Shown in pieces: positions 34,510 through 44,700 of a DNA stretch of 64,000 bases (position 1 is its first letter; the number at the start of each line of letters is the position of its first letter). The stretch lies in assembly GCA_030077755.1 (NCBI GenBank), contig JAQJZZ010000012.1, positions 310,001-374,000 of the forward strand, given 5' to 3'. The position numbers and the translations under genes are program-made. Source of the stretch: Filosporella fistucella. Its lineage: Eukaryota > Ascomycota > Leotiomycetes > Helotiales. The notes below the pieces were generated by a model. That model ran no database searches. It saw nothing but the letters and a program-made list of their open reading frames with translations, and was not told where the DNA came from.

Positions 34510-35798
34510 TTTTTAGTATTTTGAGAATCTTCAAGACTCCGCAAAGATGTATGCGAACATATGTAGTAGGAAGTAGGTTTTGAAGCGAGTGAGAAGGTGT
34601 TGACTTCGCGGACTGAAGCTCCTGATCGTCAAGCTGTTTCGTCATATGTGTGGCTGCAGCTAGCTGTTGGAAACAGGGAAGGAGCCACACTTAGTCCATA
34701 TTGGGAATGGTGCCGAATGTGCTCAATCTCGGCCCAAGCGTACCTGAAATACCTCGATCGTAAGCCATCAAAGTTTTATCAACAATCAAAATGTTCGTCG
34801 TTGTTTTTTTGGCACGGCTCTGCTGGATTGAGACAACATATTGAAAGTCTACCGTTATTGCCATAGATCTTTCAACTGTTTAAGCCTGTCCGTTCCGACA
34901 TTGCAAGGTTGCAAGGTTGCGATGGTTCACCTGCACAAGAATAACAAGGCGGAGAAGCAATAGGTGCGATATCCTGCAATCATTAATCTCCAAAGGGTTC
35001 AAGTTGTAGTTTCCAATCTTTTCGCAAATGAGTCTACCATAACAATCCTGATATCATTTCAACAACAAAGAGGTCCGGGCCTTCGCGGTATTGCTCAGAA
35101 CCTTCGGGTTGTCACCGACGGCTCCTCCCAGGGTCGGTCCAAGTTTGATGCAGACCTAGGTACCAAGCACATTCTTTACTCGCCATGTCTCATATATAGT
35201 ATTGCTCACTGCCTGGGTTCTAAGATTAAGCGCATATTTGCACGAGAACAATCCTAATATATATAGCACGTGACCTGTTAGTGATGCAGGTTGTGCGGGT
35301 GTGATTGTCACAATACTTCATGGGACAAGTACTTGTAATGTGGAGTGTTATAGAATTTCTTACCGATCTCAACACGGTCTAGCCCTATTCCCCCAGATAC
35401 TACGTAGCCTAAAAATGCACCAGTGTGGCATCGAGGATCCGGCGATCTTAGCGGCGAAATACCCTACTTTGATTGGATGTAGCAACACGACAAATTGAAC
35501 ATCGGTTTCTTGAAATGTGATGACATCTTTCAAGTAAGATCTCGTCCTGATTTCTCATATTCTCGACTCTTCTTTGGTAGGTAAATGGCTCTAGGAGCCA
35601 CACTAAGGTCTTGAAAGGTAACGACTTCGATCTAGTTTCTTGTCATATGCGATAGGCAGAGAAATTCCTCATCTTACTTCTTATCTCTCTGCCTCATTGT
35701 TTTACCCCTCGTACTCCTCACTTTGCTACCCTCTATGCCCTCACCTTGATCGAGATTTATACACTACCTGACCATTCATTTCCTGCCGTGATATCAAA
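34510..35798. other. Divergent intergenic region
   Basis: 1.3 kb between the PhoD-like gene (-) and the interrupted MFS gene (+). It holds short GCAAGGTT direct repeats near 34900 and a CACGTGAC box near 35267. No gene supported. Confidence 0.5.
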
Positions 35799-38700
35799 AT
35801 GAAGGAACTCGACCCAGAGGACAAGCGTCCTGGTATAGTCAGCGATCAATACGATGGTAAGTTGCTTGTCCTGACTGAAGTCTTGCTAACTTCTTCGACC
35901 AGACGGTACTGCTTCTCGTCATGTTCCTGTTCTTGTTGATAGTGATTTCGTCGCCGATATCGACTTTGAGGGCCTTTCATTATACGAGAAGAAATCCCTT
36001 CTGATCCAACGCGAGCTTGACTCCATGGGTATGGGAAGATATCAATGGTATATATGGTCGCTGTGTGGCCTCGGCTATTTCTTGGACCTGTTGTGGGCGC
36101 AAGCATTTGGCCTCATTGCTACTCCTCTACAGAAGGAGCTCGGATTCAGCGGTATTATGGATTAATTTTCCCATTCTTGTGTCCTGTATGGGGTTAGTAA
36201 GCTTGCTGCTCTTGCTCAGGCGCTAATCACCCTCGGCTCACCCTCGGCTCAGTCGACTCGCCTGAGGAACCTAAGCACCCTGAGCACCCCTGAGCACCCT
36301 GAGCATCCTGAGCAAGATTTACCACATCGTCACGTGTTTTGGCTTCCCGCTTTTTAGCCAATCACACTTGATCTGCCCTCTGTTCTCTCACATCAGTTTT
36401 GTCAAGTTTTGACGACGATGCTCAATTGAACATCGTCGACGACAAGATCTCCACATGTGAAAACTCAGGAGAATGCGAACATCTCGGCGCAGCTAACGCC
36501 ACCAAATCCTCTGAACCATCCCAACCTTTTCCCGTCCAGAAAAGAGCATTTGTAGCTGCCATATCGAGGTTATTCCATTCTTTAGCTCGAAGTCGTCGGT
36601 CTGTAATCGCGGCGTAGCGCCAGAGTATTGAGGTTGGGTGGTAGTGACTTAGGTGATCGTACCAGCGAGGTCGAGTTTCTGTTAGATATGATACTTGGGG
36701 TGTTCCGGAGGCGATGTGGGCGATTAGTGGTGCGAGGCAGAGGGTGGAGAGGAGGATCCATTCTGGGAAGGGGATGCATTGGCTGTTGTATGAGAGGTTA
36801 AGGACGGTGTAGGCCATTATGGATTGGAAGTTCTGCTGTTATTGAAGACAGGGGATTAAAGAAAAAAAGTGACTTACGGAGGAAGGGGCTTTTCTTATCA
36901 TAAAGTATGACTCCAAAATTCCAAATTCATAAAGGTGGTTACATTGAGAAGAGGTGTCGTGGTTGTGGGGCAGTGTTGTGATTGCAGGGGATATGAGGCT
37001 GACCCGTATACACAGCGTATCAAAGCGATGACTATCGAAATCGGGAAACGCTTGAAATAGATAAAGATTTGCGTTAAAAACTCACGGGACATGAGAATTC
37101 GAAGGGAAGATGATTCACCCAAAACACTAGCGTTGAAATCGAAAGGTTCAGATTCGAAAATTTCTATGTATGCTGAACACCATTTCTTAGAACCTCGATT
37201 TGCCAGAAATTTAAAGACCTTAACGGAATCGTTCGCCTTCCATGAAACTTCAAAGACGCTCTCCAACTCCGTATATGCAGAAACAGTAAATACAAGAAGT
37301 AAATATTTGATATCCCTCAGCGCATATGTCCAACGGAAACTCCATAATACTCCATTCTTTCAAAACAGCGAGAAATCTTGAATAATCGCAACCCAAACGC
37401 CTTGCCCGCATGCTGGTTTTGTTTGATTTCGAGTTTCTTTTTCCGGTTTTTTTCTGCTTTTTTTTTCTTTGTTTTCGGTAGGAAATCAACAAGGTGGTCG
37501 TGCCGCTGCGAACGAGAGGTTCCCAGTTCCATCCAATCCTCCATCCTCTCCAACGCCATCTTCCCCTGTGCACAACCCAATCTCGGTGATTGGATTATCT
37601 GGAAAGTTGACGGAGGACTCATCGTGAACGTCATGAGCTCTATCACGTTTCGAAAAAGTGATTTCCTCCATGTCGCCCGTACCCAATTCCGTAAAGCACT
37701 CTAAGATACGGAGGGAATCCAATGAAAGACCTCGTCTTCTCCACTGGCAACACTTCCACAACCGATTTACGGCAGCATCCTTTTTTCCATTCCGTCCATT
37801 TGCAATCTCAGGCCAGCGTTGGTCGACATAATCAACGACTTGTTTGAAGTGAATCCCGTCGTAGGAAGCGAGTTGCTCGAGGTCGAGGTCAACAAGTGGG
37901 GTGAGATGCTGATCCAATCTTCCTGGCGAGCGTGGTCGCAATCCAATGACATCCGCAGCTCGCACCCAGTGAAGGGCACTGCAATCGTTGCAACTTCGAT
38001 GTTCACAGGAGTCATCTAGCGATGGCCATGGTGTACTCCCGTCGGATAAAGGATCGCTTCTATTTCTTCTTCTGCCTGGGTGTCGTTCTGAAGCGCCTAG
38101 AAGACTTGGTCAATTCTGGAAGGCAAACTTGGGTTGGATGGAAATACCATAAGTATGAGTTCCTCCTTTCGTCCTACCTTTCTCCAAAAAACATGGCAAA
38201 TCCAGGATCAGCGAGTTTGAATAGTCCTTCAATCTGTAAAATGTTGCCTGGCTTGAGATCGGTATGCCATCTTCAATGATTAGAACAGCACACGCAAGAT
38301 AAACGGGGTCCAAACTTACCCATAGTGCTCGTTTGCAATCTTACCATTCTCGTCTCCCCAATTATGCAGTTTCTTGATTGCGTCAGCAAGTTCAAAAATA
38401 CTCTTTGTCCAAAAAGCCTCATGGCTCCCTGCCATTCCAGTTCCGATGTCAGGATATCCCAGTGTAGCCACCGATTGGATACCACGATTCCAAGGAGTTG
38501 CCTGCTCGAACCAGACATCATGAGGACGTGGAGAACCACAAACCACCCACGCAGCGGAATAGACGCAGTCCAAAGACCACACATCCACAGACCTCTGCGG
38601 TATGCGAAGAAGATCCCTCAAAACATCTGCACCATCAATGCTGCTAGAATGGACATTCGGTTTGTAAAACCGTTCCATGGAAACTGCGGCAACTGAATCA

Positions 38701-41700
38701 TCATCCCGCACGGAAAATTTGTTGTTGTTTGTGCGGTCAGGTTTCAGGAATGCTAGATCCCTGGGTATGCAGTGGTTTCCTGCCGCTTCGCTCAGAAGAG
38801 AGTGAATGGTGGGTACCTTTGTGCGGCCCCAGGGATTCTTGTGTGCAGATGAGGAGAGGGGAGACTTCCCGAGTTTGGAGAGGCTGTGGAGGAATGTTAG
38901 TATCTGCTGCTATAGCTAGCAAACAACTGATAGCTAAGATGACCGACTATGAAGACTTACTGTCTAGGCAAATGACGGGCTAACAGATCTGGTCTGTGGA
39001 ATACCCGCTCACAGTCCTTAAGGGTACATGGATATGCAGGTTTCTGGTGGCTAAGTTGATGGCGCCTATAAATTCTTAGCAGCTGAGGTAGGTGGGTGCA
39101 AGAAGTCAATGCACCTCAAGTGTTCTGCTCTGGTGAAGGTTTTCACGTGCCGGCATATATCACATGTGTGTACAGGTACCCCTTTTCTGGCTCTACCGAT
39201 GCGACCAGTGACTGGAATATACAGAGGCTTTTCTTCTGCGTTCTTTCCGGAAAGTTGCGCAAACATCTGCTTTGCTTGAGGAACTGATGTCCTTAGGCGG
39301 GAAAGAAGGAGTGCTATGAGTCTAGGCACAGTTAGTTTGACGCTGTCCGGGGCGATTTCTCATGTAAATGAGGTTCCTCACCCGCCAGTACTTGTACCGC
39401 CAATCAGATCAAATAGATCAAGTGCTTCAGGAGTACCCATCAGAGGCTTCCGGCCCATTAGAGCTGCAGACGTGATGGAGAACTTCTCGTCGACGAATCT
39501 GGATCCAGCTGGAGAGTTCGGATATTCGATGACTCCGCCACCAAGGCAGGTGACTTTGAATGTTGAAAGATTCTAACACAGTCAATGATTGGAAGGTTGT
39601 AAAGGTAGATGAGCACTTACCGTTGTTCCACCACCAGCATCGCAAACAATTGTATTCTTCCATTTGAAATCATCAAGATACCTAGAAGACTTGTCAATAG
39701 CCGCATCCGCGTCCCTTTCAGAGTAAACTCGCTGCAAATTATCCCTTCCATTCCTATAACAGAGTCAGTGAATGCCCAGAACAAGACCGAGTATGCATGT
39801 TTTACTTTAAACCTAGACCCAGTTGAGATATACAAGGCTCAGAAATGAAAGATTGAGCACTCCCTGTATCATAGCCGTAGGTAAAAATTCTCTGGTTAGC
39901 TGTATTTTCAATTGGAAGCAGGTCCGCTGGCCAAAATGTCTTTGCATTATTGCTCCAAGTTTTTGAAGAGAGTCCAGCCAATCCATGAACGAGTACAATG
40001 TCAGCCTTTGGATTCGGATCGCTTTGAAAGGCCGTGAGATGGGTCAACGAGCGGTGCCGCTCGTTTTCATGTCTTACCCAGTCCGCCTTTCTCCTGAAAG
40101 ACTTAGACTCCTTAAATTTGGCAGAAGGACAAGCGAAATGCCTGAGGTCTTCTTGGGAATAATTTGTTGTCGAATTAAACTTCCATGGGTCTGGATCAGA
40201 ATAGGACAATAGGGTTGTAACCTTGCCCGAGTGAATCAGGCGTGGTGAATCTGGTTCCGGTGGCTCCAAGCATTCTGATACAAAAGATCTGGGCACTGGC
40301 GGGGCCGAAATATACCCTGGCTTTCGCTCCATGAGATTCTTCTCAAGCGCTGCAATGTCATGATGTGCAAGCGGACACTGCAGAGCATTAGCAAGAAAGC
40401 AAAAAGAACGGATGATACCTACGGGAACTTTTCGACGACAACAAAGATCACAAGATCCAATGCAGCGAATTAAGGCAGTCTTTGCCCTTTGTTCAGGAGT
40501 ATATTTCCTCCTCATGCGGTGAACAGACTTGGTTCCATTGTAGGAAGTTAACTCTCCAGGTACTGTTTCACGACGTGGAACTGATGGATCGTAATCTTCA
40601 TCGAAAGATATCACAGAGGTCAAACTAGTTGACGTGTCATATTCCGACGAGGGTCGAGATCGGTGACTTCTTGACGGAGGCTTCGAGTCAGAGGACTGAG
40701 CGCCTTTGTTTCTCAATCTATCATCCAGTTCCGCAATCAATTGTGCTTCCTTGTAGATCTGATAAAGCCGTGTGGCCTTTCCCAGTTTATCCTTCGGGAT
40801 CATTTGTGGAAAAGGATGAAGCGTTGACGCCAGAGGAGTTCGCAGCTTTGGGGATTGAAGTTCTGGTTTCGAATCGAGTTCTGCAACATCCAACGGTGTG
40901 GGAGGTAAGCTGCAAGGTAGAGGTTCATTTATCAATGACGGTTGATCCCCTGGTGGCAATGGCACAGGATTTTGGTCGTCGTTGAGGTATCGTTCCAGCG
41001 CCAAGCTAGGCTTGTGTTTCGCAAAAGCCTGATCAAGGACCGGAGAATGGGTTCTGCTTCTGTAATTGCTAGACCCCGAAGAGGTCTTGCTGAAGCTCTG
41101 TGAAGAATTCTTGCTCTGCTTTGAAGCGGTGTGCTTCGATTGGCCGTTTCCAATCTTCCGTTGTGGGTCACCACCACCACCGGGATGGTTGTCTTGGTCT
41201 TCATCCTCGTCATAATCGTCGTCGAATTTCTTATCAGATCCCTTGGAATAGAAATCTTCTTCGGCGTGTTCGGCAAGATGATCCATTCTCTCATCCCAAG
41301 ACTGGAATGTTTTTGGGCATCGGTGGCATTGAGTTGGCCAGGCTCCAGCAACGGTATATCTTGACCCAGTCACTGTCGCATCATCATCCACAATCCCATG
41401 TTCTTCTCTGAGATGTTCGATGAAGTGATCCTTTCGACTGAAGACCCTTCCATTAGTCTTTGCATTTGCGCAAACGACGTAGTGCGCACGAAGAATGCCA
41501 AGGTTTTGGAAATGGAGGTTGCAGAATTCGCAGATCGGGTTGTTAAGAGCGGGGTTCGAGAGTGGGCATTCGCAACACATGAATTGGGTTTGGAGGTAAT
41601 GCTTCTTCCCTTCTTCGTGACGTTTCGCATCACCTCGAGTATGAGCAAAGTATCCACATCCTGGTTTGCTGCAAGAGTAATTTGGCTTGTATCCACAATT

Positions 41701-44700
41701 CCGGCAGTCTTTCTTGTGGATGTATTTGGGCTCAGGCGCCTCCGACTCAGCAACCTCTTCTGTTGCAGGAACCTGAATGGAAGACACTGATGTGATATCG
41801 GTGGTATCATCCACCTCGATAGCCTCGGAGTTGGAGATTGAATCAGACCAAGTGCTGGGGATGGTTGCCTCTTCGCTATCAGATGAACTCCCATACATCT
41901 TCTCGCGTTGCATGACGTCCTCCATCTTCTTGATCAAGTCTGCCATCTCACGCTGAGAGATTGGCGAGTATGGTCGTGTCTTGACGGAGTTTCTGAGAAG
42001 ACTCAGAGCTGTTTCTGGATCGACGGCGTCCTCTTGAATCATGTTCCTTGCTGATGAGACTGCAGGCGACATGGTTTGGATTTTGATAGGAACTGGGGTA
42101 TCGTCCCGTCCCATTCTGGAGTTTGTCGATGAAGGAGTCTTTTGTTTTGGTGAGGGACGTGGAGCATTCCTCCGTCTGCGATGATGTTGAGGCTTGGAAA
42201 TCTTCTTGGGGTCTAACATCGAGCCTTCGCGGGATGTCATCAACGCTGCAGGATTGATTCCGGGATTTTGTAGTGACATCGAGTTGGCGATTTCCTCCCA
42301 GTCAAAGTTTCCGAGTGTAGATGATTGCGGTAGAGGCGCTGAGTGATGGCTGCTCTGGTTGAAGATTTGATTGTGCGCATGAGGATTGAGGGGTGCTGCG
42401 AATGGGTGCGTCTGAGTCCCGGAAGCTGCTGAAAAGGAGGGGTGAAATTGAGGGAAGGCTGTTGTATTTTGATAGCCTGAAGGTCCCAGCTGAAACTGAG
42501 GGTTGTTGCCGTTGACTTTGGCCGGGTTAGTCTTTGGAAGTGAGCAATGTTGGGAGCGGATTATCAAGGTACCTGGAGCATCAAGCCCTGGAGAATCGAA
42601 CATTGACATGTCAATGTCTTGCATCATCATGTCTTCATTGAGCCCGGCGAAGCTTTGCTGACTGAAGTTGCCTTGAGAGCCTCCAACAGGGCTATAGTAC
42701 CCGTCAGTTGCATTGGAGGTAGCTGGCTGTAGGAGGGGAAGATGCTGAGGAGATATCATGTGATTTAGCCTCGAGTTGATGTCGTTTCCGTTCGGCGCCT
42801 GGTAAGCCATGACTGGTTGATTGCCAAAGTGAAGGATGATCGATCAGACAAAACAATTCAACTCGAGTCGATGAGTCCTCCGGCGTGCGATCGAGGTCGA
42901 AAGATGTTGGACAGGATGATGTGCCTGGCCGAGATGTTTTAAGAACCCAGGTACTCAGCCGTCAGCATTGCCACGATGGCTTGCACTCAGCCGCGTCTTG
43001 AGGGCGGTGGGCGTGGAGAAGTTGAAAAGGGCTTGAGGTTGCGGGCGACCAATGATGGGATGAGTACAGCCTCAACTGCATCGATAGCGTCGTCGCGAAG
43101 TCGTCGGGCTCCCCATGAAAAGCCTGAAAAGCCTTGCACGTTACCAATTTGCAAAGAATTGTATCTTCTTCAAAAGGGGGATTGAGAATGATAATTGATA
43201 CTATGCTGTTAGTTGGCTTCGCTAGAGTGCTTGCTCTAGAAAGCTCAAGGGGAATGGACCAAAAACTCAGTTGGAAGTGGTCACATGACCTGCTCCAAGG
43301 CTGGTAACGGTAGCATCGTGTGAGAAAGGGGTTGAGACAGAGGTCGGGCCGTCATGAGTTCGCCCAATCGAGAGGGTGAGAATTCCTTTCACGTAGTGGT
43401 TCTTTGCGGAACTGGTAAACAATCCATTTTACCAGACTGCCACCAGGAATCTGCTCTGAACTCCGAACAGGATGCTCCACCTACCTGTCCCAAAGTCCAC
43501 AAGAGCGATAGTTTTGTTTCGAATAAAGTTGATTTCTTGGTTTCGAAAGATCATTGCGATCAACAAGTGATCTCACCCCCGCTTTCATTCTCGCTTCTCC
43601 TCGCTCAAACATCTACTTCACCTCATTATTCCCATCAGCAGCAAGAATACTCTCAACCTTCGACACCTTCTCCGAGAAATGCTGTTTCTTATCCGTTCTA
43701 TTCATCGGTCATCAGCATACTCTATACCCCTTGAAATTGGAGAGAGATCCCACCTTGTTCCCGCTCGAATATCAGTCTGAACTCTCAACACTCCATTCTG
43801 ATGTACAAGAGTGTGCGCTTGCCCAATAACTCGCATTACTTCATCCCATGATCCTTCTGTTCTTCGAATCAGTGTTGCTCTTGAAATTTCTGCATCGCTA
43901 TATGTCCAACTCCAGGGGCAAAGCAACATTGAACGTCTCTCCCTTCTGTCCAGCACGTGATATCAAAAGATCTCAAATGAACATACCAACTGTCGTCCCA
44001 GCACTGTGCATCGAATAGCTCAACCCACTCGCTTTTATAAGTCTCTGTACAGCAGCGACTTCATTCGATACAGAAGCTGTAGGAGTTCCGATCTAGCTTT
44101 GGTTAGAAGGAATCCTGCTGTTCCGGGGATATCAATGTGAAGGTGGGGTACAAACAGGAATGAGGCAGAAATCTGCAACGCAGGATGGTGGTGTAGCGAG
44201 GGATGTGTAGTCCATTTCGTTTGATTGGGAGGGATATGTAGAGGGTAGGAAATAAATCCGATGGATGGAGATGGGGAAATGGGTATGAATGGTTGGCGAC
44301 TTGTTTGTGAATGTCGAACGCTGGCTTACTGGTGTTGAAAAGAACATGTCTATAGTGAATCCATAATGCGTGATGATAGCGCCGCCTTTTTCGATCGGAC
44401 AGCCTCTTCTCTTGTTCGGCTGCTCAACCCCTGTGTATTTACAGTAGTCAAATACGTTGGATTCTCCACTTCCATCTGGGACTTCATACTGCTTGCAATG
44501 ACTGCCGCAGTCCATGGTCATATTGATCGTTGAGTTTGGGCTGATATCTTGCTTGAAGTCACCTGTATCAAGTCAGCAATGCAACAGCTGGGAAGTAAAA
44601 TTGGTAAATTACCATATATATGCACGAAGAGATCATTGTTTCTGGATTCATCAGGGTTAGCTGAAGCGTCTTTTACGATACAGCCTGTTGGTTCACTCAC

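Noticed and set aside
43354..43734. Plus-strand gene of 126 aa
   Set aside because: It is the antisense shadow of ECM15 exon 4 and its 3' flank.
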